From the NCBI GenBank assembly GCA_016210375.1, contig JACQUH010000224.1:1-6949 (forward strand): a DNA stretch of 6,949 nucleotides, read 5' to 3'. The DNA is from Chloroflexota bacterium. Lineage in GTDB: Bacteria > Chloroflexota > Dehalococcoidia > Lucifugimonadales > JACPCL1. Both the position numbers and the translations under genes were made by a program. The notes beneath the pieces were generated by a model, which was given only the letters and a program-made list of their open reading frames with translations, searched no databases and was not told the DNA's origin. Below, one piece after another: positions 1 to 6,840 of this stretch (position 1 is the stretch's first letter; each line of letters starts with the position of its first letter).

Positions 1-24
1 CGGAGAGGGGGACGACGTTTTGAG

Positions 25-102
25 GAATCGGTGTGATGCGGCAGAGCCGCATCACACCGATTCAAACCAATCTTCTCCCCCTTCCCGTGCGGGAAGGGGG
101 AG
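25..102. repeat. Double-hairpin intergenic repeat, copy 1
   Basis: Two perfect hairpins lie in tandem. Hairpin A has 18-bp arms at 25-42 and 46-63 around the 3-nt loop AGA. Hairpin B has 12-bp arms at 75-86 (CTCCCCCTTCCC) and 91-102 around GTGC. The linker between them is CAAACCAATCTT-like. The same unit recurs in the same orientation at 6737-6810. The lack of coding potential, the tandem stems and the intergenic position resemble REP/MITE-type dispersed elements, but no transposase or target-site duplication was seen. It could instead be a structured RNA in the 3' end of an upstream transcript. The existence of the repeat is certain from the sequence; its class is inferred. Confidence 0.85.
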
Positions 103-135
103 CCAGAAGGGGGTTAGGTCGGAACCAAATTGGCA

Positions 136-154
136 GGTTATTTCGTCAATAACC
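136..154. promoter_or_regulatory. Perfect 7-bp inverted repeat, candidate operator
   Basis: GGTTATT (136-142) and AATAACC (148-154) are exact reverse complements around the 5-nt spacer TCGTC. The site is AT-rich against a GC-rich background and lies about 127 bases upstream of the phosphodiesterase start, in the only non-repeat part of the leader. The size and symmetry fit a dimeric repressor or activator site. A promoter around it is possible (TTGGCA at 130-135), but no convincing -10 box follows at the right distance. The symmetry is directly visible; the operator role is inferred. Confidence 0.4.
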
Positions 155-281
155 ATCAGTCGGGGGAGAACAGGGCACGCCAGGGCAGACAGAACCCCTG
201 GGCCAGCAGGCGCCATAGGGGGGTCTCGCATCTCCTTCCCAGACTCAAGAACCGTGAGTCTTATTTTTCCCGGAGGGATCA

Positions 282-1052
282 ATGGCAGTCCGCGTCGTAG
301 GTGCACACAACATGGAGACCCCCGCCACTCGGCACACGTGTTTCCTCATAGATGGTGTAATGGGGATAGACGCCGGCAGTCTGGCCTCGGCGCTAGGCCC
401 AGAAGAGTGCTGCGGAATCCACGCTCTGCTTTTGACTCACGCCCACTTTGACCACTGCCGAGACCTGCCCACCCTTGGGTTGGCCACCTTTGAATGTTCT
501 TGCCCCACGGATGTGTACGGCCTTCCGGAGACCCTGGAAAGCGTGAAGGAGCACCTTCTGGATGGCCGTTTGTATCCGGACTTCACCCAAAGCCTCAATG
601 GCGCCGCTCCCAAGTACCGGCTGCACTCGGTGCAGCCTTCAGCCCCATTTCAGGTGCTGGGCTACACCGTTGAGGCGGTGCCCGCCCATCATCCTGTGCC
701 TGCCGTGGGGTACATCGTGAAGTCCGGGAATGGCGTTGCTATGGGTTTCACGGGCGACACCGACGGCGACCTCCTGCCCTTCCTGCAAAAGGAGGCTTCG
801 CTCCAAGTGCTCTTCGTAGACGTGACCTTTCCCAACCGGCTGGAGCCAAGGGCCAAGATGTCGGGCCACCTCACCCCAGCCCTCCTGGGCCAGCAACTAG
901 GCCAGGCGCTGGAGCGTGGACTGCGGCTGCCCCGGATTGTGCCAGTGCACCTGGGGGTCGGGTACCAGGAAGAGTTGCTCAAGGAGCTGGGGCAGGAGGC
1001 CAGTCGGCTTGGGATAGACCTGCGCCCCGCCTTTGAGGACATGGTGGTATGA
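282..1052 (+). CDS. MBL-fold 3',5'-cyclic-nucleotide phosphodiesterase
   Basis: This predicted 256-residue cytoplasmic metallo-hydrolase probably opens the 3',5' ring of cAMP or cGMP to give the 5'-nucleotide. The metal-ligand set looks complete: H53-x-H55-x-D57-H58, a histidine in the AHH segment (136/137), D159 in GFTGDT, H196 in SGHLTP and H223 in VPVHLG. The segments LPETLE (81-86), YPDF (98-101), VPAVGY (139-144) and FPNR (183-186) match what I recall of bacterial MBL-type cyclic-nucleotide phosphodiesterases. The strict class II PDE signature is not fully matched, because the residues after the HxHxDH motif differ. There is no signal peptide or membrane segment. The ATG has a strong GGAGGG Shine-Dalgarno sequence (272-277) at close spacing. 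The next gene encodes a nucleotide cyclase, which supports a cyclic-nucleotide substrate over other MBL substrates such as tRNA precursors (RNase Z-like) or lactones. The substrate (cAMP versus cGMP) is not settled. Confidence 0.8.
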   Translation: MAVRVVGAHNMETPATRHTCFLIDGVMGIDAGSLASALGPEECCGIHALLLTHAHFDHCRDLPTLGLATFECSCPTDVYGLPETLESVKEHLLDGRLYPDFTQSLNGAAPKYRLHSVQPSAPFQVLGYTVEAVPAHHPVPAVGYIVKSGNGVAMGFTGDTDGDLLPFLQKEASLQVLFVDVTFPNRLEPRAKMSGHLTPALLGQQLGQALERGLRLPRIVPVHLGVGYQEELLKELGQEASRLGIDLRPAFEDMVV

Positions 1053-1094
1053 TCTGCAGCCTGTGCCAGGCAAACAACCGGGGGAGATTCCCTG

Positions 1095-1103
1095 TGCTAT
1101 AAT
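1095..1103 (+). promoter_or_regulatory. Extended -10 promoter for the cyclase gene
   Basis: TGCTATAAT (1095-1103) is a perfect extended -10 element (TGnTATAAT). It lies 42 bases after the phosphodiesterase stop and 95 bases before the cyclase ATG, giving a leader of roughly 85-90 nt. No good -35 hexamer is seen 16-18 bases upstream, which is tolerated at extended -10 promoters. Small inverted repeats sit just upstream: GCCTG/CAGGC at 1059-1071, and GGGA/TCCC at 1082-1092, next to the -10 box. They could bind a regulator or weaken read-through from the first gene. Confidence 0.6.
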
Positions 1104-1186
1104 TGGTGCCGCTACATCAGGGTTGGTGACTCTGAACTATGGCCACGGGACCAGGAGCTGGTGTGCAACGATTTCCCCGCTGGGCA

Positions 1187-1190
1187 GGAG
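1187..1190 (+). promoter_or_regulatory. Shine-Dalgarno site fixing the cyclase start
   Basis: GGAG sits 7 bases before the ATG at 1198, inside the purine-rich run AGGAGAAGG (1186-1194). The open frame continues upstream to an ATG at 1033, but that start would overlap the phosphodiesterase gene, would lie upstream of the -10 box at 1098-1103, and would add 55 residues with no family resemblance before the zinc ribbon. The start at 1198 is therefore preferred. Confidence 0.75.
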
Positions 1191-1197
1191 AAGGGCC

Positions 1198-4100
1198 ATG
1201 AGCTGCGCGAAGTGCCAGGCTGCCAATCCTCCGGGGGCAAGGTTTTGCACCAACTGCGGTGCACCCCTGTCCCTGGCCTGTCCAAGTTGCTCCGCACCCC
1301 TTCCCCCCCAGGCTCGCTTCTGCCCCCAGTGCGGCCATGCCCTCCACTCTGGGCCAGCGTCCCAGCCGCCGTCTCCCACGCTGCCCAGCCACGAGCCGGG
1401 GCTCCACCAGTACATCCCGCCAGAGCTGCTCGCCAAGCTGGACTACGCCCGCGCCCACGGCGGCATGCTGGGAGAACGCCGCATCGTGACCATGCTCTTC
1501 TGCGATGTGAAAGGCTCCACCGCCGCCGCCTCCACCATGGACCCTGAGGAGTGGGCGGAGGTCATGAAGGGCGCCTTTGAGTGCCTCATCGCCCCAGTGT
1601 ACCGGTACGAAGGCACCCTGGCCCGACTGATGGGTGACGCCATCCTGGCCTTCTTCGGCGCTCCCATTGCCCATGAGGATGACCCACAGCGCGCCGTCCT
1701 GGCCGGCCTGGAGGTTCTGGAGGGCATCCGCCCCTTCCGAGAGACGGCGAAGAGGCGGTGGGGCGTGGACTTTGATGTGCGCGTCGGCATCAACACCGGC
1801 CTGGTGGTCGTGGGGGAGGTCGGCTCCGACCTGCGCCTGGAGTACACCGCCATGGGCGACGCCGTGAACCTGGCGGCCCGCATGGAGCAGACGGCCCAGC
1901 CCGGGACGGTGCAGATCGCGGACAACACCTACCGCTTCGTTGCGCCCCTCTTTGACACCCAGGACCTGGGCATGGTGGAGGTGAAGGGCAAGCAGGAGCC
2001 GGTGCATACCTACCGGGTGCTCAGACCCAGAAGCCAACCGGGTCCGCTGCGGGGCATTGAAGGCCTGCGCTCTCCCCTGGTTGGACGCGACCATGAGATG
2101 GGTATGCTCCGTGGGGCTGTCGCGGAGCTTCTCCAGGGGCGTGGCCAGATCATATCGGTGATGGGCGAGGCGGGCCTGGGCAAATCTCGGCTTGTGGCCG
2201 AGCTTCGCCACGCTCTGGTCGCCGAGGGCGCTCTACGAGAGCACAGCGACGGGTTGGACGTGGCAACCGTTGAGGCTCGCCATCTTGCATGGTTTGAGGG
2301 GCGCTCCCTTTCCTACCAATCGTCTATGCCGTACACCCCTTTCGTCGGCTTGCTGACCAGTTTCTTTGATCTTCGTCAGAGGGAGACAGATGCAGAGAAA
2401 TGCGCCAGGGTTATGGCCCTGGTAGCCCAAGCCGTCCCTGAGGGCGTCATGGAGATAGCTCCCTTCATTGCCACGATGCTGGGAATACAGCTCGCCGGTG
2501 AGGCATCCGAGCGGGTCCGCTACCTCCAGCCCCCGCAGGTGCGCGAGAGGGTCATCAAGGCGGTGTTGCAATACCTGGAGCGCGTTGTGGCGGCCAGGCC
2601 ATTGGTCCTGGTGTTTGAAGACCTCCACTGGGCTGACCCAGTTTCCCTGGACCTGCTCCAACAGCTTATGCCCCTTGCCGACCGCGTCCCCCTGATGCTT
2701 ATCGGCGTTTTTCGCCCCTGGCGTCAAGAGGCTTCCTGGCGCTTTCACGAAGTGGCCGCCAGGGATTACCCGCACCGCTACACCTCCCTGCTCCTGGAGC
2801 CATTGACCGAAAGGGATAGCCGCGCTCTTGTGGGCAACCTCCTTCACATTGAAGACCTGCCGGAACGGGTGCGCAACCTGATACTGACCAAGGCTGAGGG
2901 AAACCCCTTCTTTGTTGAGGAGGTGATCCGCTCTCTATTGGACGCCCACCTGGTGGTCCTGGAAAACTCTCACTGGCGGGCTACAAGAGAGATTGAGACC
3001 ATCGCCGTGCCCAGCACGCTGGTCGGCGTGATCCAGTCCCGCTTGGACAGGTTGGACGAGGCATCTAGACAGGTCGTACAGACAGCCTCGGTGATTGGCC
3101 GCGAGTTTTCGTTGGATGCACTAGCGGCTATCTCCAAACTCAATGGCTCCATGGAAGGGGCGCTGGCCGACCTGCAGCGACGGGAGTTGCTTCGCGAGAA
3201 GAGCCGCCTTCCTCAGCGGGTGTTCATCTTCAAACACGTCCTCACCCAGGAGGCGGCCTACGCCTCCCTGCTGATGAGCACTCGCCGAGAGCTCCACCGC
3301 AGGACCGCGGAGTATATGGAGCGGACAGCTTCCGGCAGCGCTGGCGAGATCGCACAGCACTTCCTGGAGGCGCGAGATGAGGCGCGGGCTCTGCCCCATC
3401 TTGTTCAGGCTGGGGAGCATGCCGCATTCGCCTGCTCTCTGAAGGAAGCCCTCAGCTTCTTCAGAAAAGCGGTAGAGATTCTGGAATCGGTGCGGGATGT
3501 GTCCCTGGCGCGGCGCGCCTACGAAGGCGTCGGGGGCGCTCTGGCCCTTTCCTTTGATGTTCCCGGCGCCGTGGATACCTTCCACAAAATGATCCACGTG
3601 GCAGACACCTATGACAATCTCCCTATGAAGGTCTCAGCACTCAACAAGCTTGGCCGGGTCACGGGCTTAATGCGGGGCCAGTTCCCAGAGGCCTTTGAGC
3701 ACCTCAGGGAGGCAGAGCGTCTGGCGTTGATCGCTCAGGACCTGCCTGGCCTCACAGAGCTGCATGGGAGCTACTGTGCGCTTCGGACCCTCTCCGGAGA
3801 CATTGATGGAGCCCTCGTCCATCAGAGAAGGGCCATCCAGATCGGAAAACGGCCGGACGCGATGGAGCTCGGGCTCTTTGGTATGGCCCATTGCGCAAAT
3901 AGCTTGACCTATTTGACCCATTTTGACGAGGCCAGGCAACAGGCCCTGGATGCCCTGGCCGCGGCGGAGAAGGCAGGGAACCGTTCTTACATGACCTGGC
4001 CGTTGTTGATGCCCATTCCCTGGTATCATCTGCGCCTGGGAGATTTGGAGATTGCCCGGCAGGAGGTCCAAAGGGGTACGGACCTGTCCAGCCAAATCGG

Positions 4101-4893
4101 CGCGGAGGATTGCGAGAGCGTCGGAGCGTTCATCTTGGGCCTTATAGCTCGCCTCCAGGGCAGATATGAGGACGCCATGGCCTGGCAGCGACGCTCTATT
4201 GGCTGTGCTCGCGCCTCCGGATTTCTTTTTGTGGAGGCAGGCGCCCTCTGCGCATTAGGCTCCCTCTACCTGGAGCTCAGCGATAAGGACCAGGAGCAGG
4301 CGGAAGAGCATCACTCTCAGGCCCTCAACATTATGGACAACCCATTTGGCCTGGTCCTGGCGGCGCAAAGTTGGACAGATATGGGCTTCTGGGCCCTCGC
4401 CCGGGGCCAGGCAAATCACGCCAACGAGCTGTTCAAGAAAACACTCACCGGAACATCTACCTTCAGATATCTGGTGCGCCCAGCGGCCCTTGTGGGTGCG
4501 GCCCTGGCGTCAGCGGCGCGCGGAGACCTGGACGACGCCTCTCGCCTCGCCGGGGAGGCGCGCGCTTTTGCCGAGGAGAGGACAATGCGCCTCTATTACC
4601 CCCTCATCGCCCGGGGAGAAGGGCACGTTGCCAAAGCCAGGGGTGACACCCGGCTGGCGCTTGAGCGCTATGCCGATGCGGAAGGCCTGGCCTTAGAGAT
4701 GGGTATGCGACCCATGGCCTGGCAGGTGGGAGCCGATATTGCCCGCCTGCTCGCTAGCTCCGATCGTCAGGAGGAGGCGGAGGTCGTGAGGCGCAAGGCT
4801 CAGGGCGGCATCCAGGAGATCGCAGCCTTGTTCCAGGACGGGGCGCTGCGTGCAAGGTTCCTTGACCACGCCATGGGAATGCTGGCTCAGTAA
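1198..4893 (+). CDS. Zinc ribbon-class III cyclase-ATPase-TPR signalling protein
   Basis: A soluble protein of 1231 residues, predicted to make a cyclic nucleotide under control of a large sensor/ATPase half. Residues 1-46 form a double zinc ribbon with four CxxC pairs (C3/C6, C17/C20, C28/C31, C42/C45), followed by a proline-rich linker. Residues about 90-275 are a class III adenylate/guanylate cyclase domain: metal aspartates D103 (FCDVKGST) and D147 (LMGDAILAFFG), and transition-state N224 and R228 (VNLAAR). The purine-selecting positions appear to be R143 and T217, instead of the Lys/Asp of classical adenylate cyclases. Residues about 293-700 are an AAA_16/STAND-like ATPase with LVGR (294-297), Walker A GEAGLGKS (323-330), Walker B LVFEDLHWAD (471-480) and the family segment EGNPFFVEE (567-575). 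From about 730 to the end are TPR-like helix pairs, probably for ligand or partner binding. This domain order is known from bacterial cyclase-ATPase-TPR proteins. cAMP is the likelier product, but cGMP is not excluded. The next gene starts 26 bases downstream. Confidence 0.88.
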   Translation: MSCAKCQAANPPGARFCTNCGAPLSLACPSCSAPLPPQARFCPQCGHALHSGPASQPPSPTLPSHEPGLHQYIPPELLAKLDYARAHGGMLGERRIVTMLFCDVKGSTAAASTMDPEEWAEVMKGAFECLIAPVYRYEGTLARLMGDAILAFFGAPIAHEDDPQRAVLAGLEVLEGIRPFRETAKRRWGVDFDVRVGINTGLVVVGEVGSDLRLEYTAMGDAVNLAARMEQTAQPGTVQIADNTYRFVAPLFDTQDLGMVEVKGKQEPVHTYRVLRPRSQPGPLRGIEGLRSPLVGRDHEMGMLRGAVAELLQGRGQIISVMGEAGLGKSRLVAELRHALVAEGALREHSDGLDVATVEARHLAWFEGRSLSYQSSMPYTPFVGLLTSFFDLRQRETDAEKCARVMALVAQAVPEGVMEIAPFIATMLGIQLAGEASERVRYLQPPQVRERVIKAVLQYLERVVAARPLVLVFEDLHWADPVSLDLLQQLMPLADRVPLMLIGVFRPWRQEASWRFHEVAARDYPHRYTSLLLEPLTERDSRALVGNLLHIEDLPERVRNLILTKAEGNPFFVEEVIRSLLDAHLVVLENSHWRATREIETIAVPSTLVGVIQSRLDRLDEASRQVVQTASVIGREFSLDALAAISKLNGSMEGALADLQRRELLREKSRLPQRVFIFKHVLTQEAAYASLLMSTRRELHRRTAEYMERTASGSAGEIAQHFLEARDEARALPHLVQAGEHAAFACSLKEALSFFRKAVEILESVRDVSLARRAYEGVGGALALSFDVPGAVDTFHKMIHVADTYDNLPMKVSALNKLGRVTGLMRGQFPEAFEHLREAERLALIAQDLPGLTELHGSYCALRTLSGDIDGALVHQRRAIQIGKRPDAMELGLFGMAHCANSLTYLTHFDEARQQALDALAAAEKAGNRSYMTWPLLMPIPWYHLRLGDLEIARQEVQRGTDLSSQIGAEDCESVGAFILGLIARLQGRYEDAMAWQRRSIGCARASGFLFVEAGALCALGSLYLELSDKDQEQAEEHHSQALNIMDNPFGLVLAAQSWTDMGFWALARGQANHANELFKKTLTGTSTFRYLVRPAALVGAALASAARGDLDDASRLAGEARAFAEERTMRLYYPLIARGEGHVAKARGDTRLALERYADAEGLALEMGMRPMAWQVGADIARLLASSDRQEEAEVVRRKAQGGIQEIAALFQDGALRARFLDHAMGMLAQ

Positions 4894-4919
4894 ATGAGTT
4901 AACCACAGAGGTTCCACCT

Positions 4920-6575
4920 ATGCCAAGTCCTGTGATCCTGATTGTAGACGACGAGCCTCAGGTCCTGAACGCGGTGGAGCGCGACCTGCGCCGCCACTAC
5001 CGGAGCGAGTACCGCATCGTCAAGGCAAGCTCTGGCGCCGAGGCCCTGGAGGCGGCCAAGGAGCTGAAGGTGCGCGGCGCGCCCCTGGCGCTCTTCCTGG
5101 CCGACCAGCGCATGCCGGCCATGAGCGGCACCGAGTTCCTGACCGAGGCCCGCAAGCTGTACCCCGAGGCCAGGAAGGCCCTGCTGACCGCCTACGCCGA
5201 CACCGAGGCGGCCATCGCCAGCATCAACACCATCGGCCTGGACTACTACCTAATGAAGCCCTGGGACCCGCCAGAGCAGCGCCTCTACCCCGCGCTGGAC
5301 GATCTCCTGAGCGAGTGGACCCACACAGTGCAACTGCCGTACGACGGCATCCGAGTGGCCGGCACACTCTGGTCTGCCGCCTCCCATGCCGTGCGGGACT
5401 TCCTCTCCCTGAACCACATCCCCTACCAGTGGCTGGACATTGAAAAAGACAGCCAGGCACGGGCATTGGTGGAGGCCGTGGACAGGGACCAGTCCCACCT
5501 GCCCGTGGTCTTCTTCCCCGACGGCGCTGCATTGCTGGCCCCCGATACGCACACCCTGGCCGGGAAGGTTGGCCTGGAAACCCGGGCCACCCAGCCCTTC
5601 TATGACCTCATCGTCATTGGCGGAGGCCCGGCGGGGCTGGCCACCGCCGTCTACGGCTCCTCCGAGGGCATGCGCATCGCCCTGGTGGAGCGGTATGCCA
5701 CTGGTGGCCAGGCGGGCACGAGCTCCTTTATTGAGAACTACCTTGGCTTCCCCCGGGGCGTCACAGGCGGGGAGTTGGCGCGCCGGGCCACCACCCAGGC
5801 CAGGCGTTTTGGCACCGAGATTCTCACCGGCGTGGAGGCCACTGGCGTCCGCGTGGAGGGCAGCTACCGCTACGTTACCCTTTCGGATGGCAGCGAGCTG
5901 AGCTGCCACGCCCTGCTCATCGCCACGGGCCTGCTGGCGAGCAAGCTGGACCTCCCCGGCATAGAGCCTCTTACCGGCGCGGGCGTCTACTACGGCGCTG
6001 CGGTCAGCGAGGCGGCTCGCTACCGCGGGCAGCCCGTCTTCGTGGTGGGCGGAGCCAACTCCGCAGGCCAGGGGGCCCTGTTCCTGGCTCGCTATGCCAG
6101 CAAGGTCACTCTGGTTGTCCGCCGCGCCTGGCTGGACCAGTCCAAGTACCTTCGGGACCAGATCCACGCCACCGAGAACATTGAGGTGTGCTTCAACACG
6201 GAGGTCGCCGCTGTCCACGGAACGCGCCACCTGGAGTCCATCACAGTCAGGAAAAGTGAGCAGGGGGAGACCGCGACCCTCCCCGCCGCCGCCATGTTCA
6301 TCTTCATCGGCTCCAAGCCCCATACCGACTTCGTGGCGGGCCTGGTGGAGCGCACCGAGGACGGGTTTGTTCTTACGGGCGAGGACCTGGCCACGGATGG
6401 CCGCCGCCCCAAGGGATGGACCCTCCAGCGGGACCCCTACTTGTTGGAGACCAGCGTGCCGGGCATCTTCGCCGCGGGCGACGTGCGCCACGGCACCATC
6501 AGCCGCATCGCCACCGCCGTGGGCCAGGGCGGCATGGTAGTCAGCTTCGTGGAGCAGTACCTCAAGACGGTGTAG
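4920..6575 (+). CDS. Receiver-glutaredoxin-like-thioredoxin reductase-like fusion flavoprotein
   Basis: 551 residues with three parts. Residues 1-about 130 are a response-regulator receiver with the acidic pair D10/D11, phospho-acceptor D62 (LADQRMP), T90 and K113 (MKPW), so phosphorylation looks possible. Residues about 143-215 resemble a glutaredoxin fold (HIPYQWLDIEKD, then LPVVFFPDGAAL), but the CPYC position reads SAAS (152-155). Residues about 227-551 are a two-dinucleotide-domain flavoprotein of the thioredoxin reductase family: FAD-binding GGGPAG (234-239), GGQAG (262-266), ENYLGFP (272-278), a second Rossmann motif GGANSAGQ (377-384), and the C-terminal FAD motif GIFAAGDVR (515-523). 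The CATC redox motif of thioredoxin reductase is absent; the region reads YYGAAVSEA (357-365). The whole protein has only two cysteines, C329 and C424. It may be an NAD(P)H oxidase, a reductase of another acceptor, or a redox sensor, rather than a true thioredoxin reductase. The ATG has AGAGG (4907-4911) 8 bases upstream. The gene is probably co-transcribed with the cyclase gene. No histidine kinase partner lies in the window. Confidence 0.85.
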   Translation: MPSPVILIVDDEPQVLNAVERDLRRHYRSEYRIVKASSGAEALEAAKELKVRGAPLALFLADQRMPAMSGTEFLTEARKLYPEARKALLTAYADTEAAIASINTIGLDYYLMKPWDPPEQRLYPALDDLLSEWTHTVQLPYDGIRVAGTLWSAASHAVRDFLSLNHIPYQWLDIEKDSQARALVEAVDRDQSHLPVVFFPDGAALLAPDTHTLAGKVGLETRATQPFYDLIVIGGGPAGLATAVYGSSEGMRIALVERYATGGQAGTSSFIENYLGFPRGVTGGELARRATTQARRFGTEILTGVEATGVRVEGSYRYVTLSDGSELSCHALLIATGLLASKLDLPGIEPLTGAGVYYGAAVSEAARYRGQPVFVVGGANSAGQGALFLARYASKVTLVVRRAWLDQSKYLRDQIHATENIEVCFNTEVAAVHGTRHLESITVRKSEQGETATLPAAAMFIFIGSKPHTDFVAGLVERTEDGFVLTGEDLATDGRRPKGWTLQRDPYLLETSVPGIFAAGDVRHGTISRIATAVGQGGMVVSFVEQYLKTV

Positions 6576-6697
6576 CCACAGGAGCGGCCGGGAGGGGCTA
6601 TTGGTGGCTTCGCCCCTCAGGATGGCCCACCGTGGCGTCCAATGCCAGGAAGCATGAAAAGGGTGGCCCTGCCGGTGAGGCGTCTGATCTAGCCCCC

Positions 6698-6726
6698 GTT
6701 GGGGCGAGTCGCCGACTCGCCCCAAC
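6698..6726. repeat. Perfect 13-bp hairpin next to repeat copy 2
   Basis: GTTGGGGCGAGTC (6698-6710) and its exact complement (6714-6726) flank a 3-nt loop GCC. The symmetry continues imperfectly outward: GATC then CCCCC at 6686-6697 against GGGGGATC at 6732-6739, so the whole structure spans about 6686-6739. It abuts the first stem of repeat copy 2. It has no T-tract, so it is not a standard terminator. It is probably another dispersed palindromic unit, or a further stem of a compound element. No equivalent precedes copy 1 within the window. Confidence 0.75.
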
Positions 6727-6736
6727 TCCCAGGGGG

Positions 6737-6810
6737 ATCAGTGTGATGCGGCAGGGCCGCATCACACTGATACAAACCAATCTTCTCCCTTCCCGTGCGG
6801 GAAGGGGGAG
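6737..6810. repeat. Double-hairpin intergenic repeat, copy 2
   Basis: Same orientation and order as copy 1. Hairpin A has 16-bp perfect arms (6737-6752 and 6756-6771) around AGG. Hairpin B (6785-6794 with 6799-6810) keeps the GTGC loop, but its left arm has lost two C residues, leaving two unpaired G residues on the right. Within hairpin A, the G30-C58 pair of copy 1 is replaced by A6740-T6768, a change on both sides that keeps pairing. The linker ACAAACCAATCTT is nearly unchanged. After the last stem the two copies diverge. Confidence 0.85.
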
Positions 6811-6814
6811 TAAG

Positions 6815-6837
6815 AAGCCATCTCAAAATGGCTTTTT
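6815..6837 (+). terminator. Possible rho-independent terminator
   Basis: AAGCCAT (6815-6821) pairs with ATGGCTT (6828-6834) around a 6-nt loop, followed directly by a T-run (6833-6837). It has the form of an intrinsic terminator, but the stem is short and only moderately GC-rich, and it lies 240 bases after the flavoprotein stop codon. It could end the cyclase-flavoprotein transcript, which would place repeat copy 2 in the 3' UTR. It could also be part of the repeat cluster. Confidence 0.4.
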
Positions 6838-6840
6838 CCA

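Noticed and set aside
18..24. TTTTGAG before copy 1 matching inverted CTCAAAA (6822-6828) after copy 2, as terminal inverted repeats of a transposon
   Set aside because: Seven bases is too short to exceed chance, the distances to the repeat copies differ, and no transposase or target duplication is seen.
32..56. TGTGA...TCACA half-sites in hairpin A (also in copy 2), resembling a CRP/cAMP-receptor site near cyclic-nucleotide genes
   Set aside because: The half-sites are 15 bases apart, against 6 in a CRP site, and they are simply part of a longer perfect stem present in both repeat copies.
331..345. Palindrome ACACGTGT near 334-341 as an operator
   Set aside because: It lies inside the phosphodiesterase coding region and is short enough to occur by chance.
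20..451. Open frame on the + strand spanning the leader and the start of the phosphodiesterase
   Set aside because: It begins in the hairpin repeat, runs out of frame through the phosphodiesterase, and its translation has no recognisable domain.
1033..1197. N-terminal extension of the cyclase from the ATG at 1033
   Set aside because: It would overlap the phosphodiesterase gene and lie upstream of the -10 box. A good Shine-Dalgarno site and the zinc ribbon both point to 1198.
1117..2211. Long open frame on the - strand opposite the cyclase domain
   Set aside because: Low-complexity Gly/His/Ala-rich translation without motifs; the + strand frame encodes an intact zinc ribbon and cyclase.
4901..4913. 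AACC/GGTT inverted repeat over the flavoprotein ribosome-binding site
   Set aside because: Arms of only four bases around a five-base loop; too weak to claim translational control.
5250..6725. Long open frame on the - strand opposite the flavoprotein
   Set aside because: It mirrors a GC-rich gene with strong codon bias; the translation shows no recognisable domain, and the + strand frame has complete family motifs.
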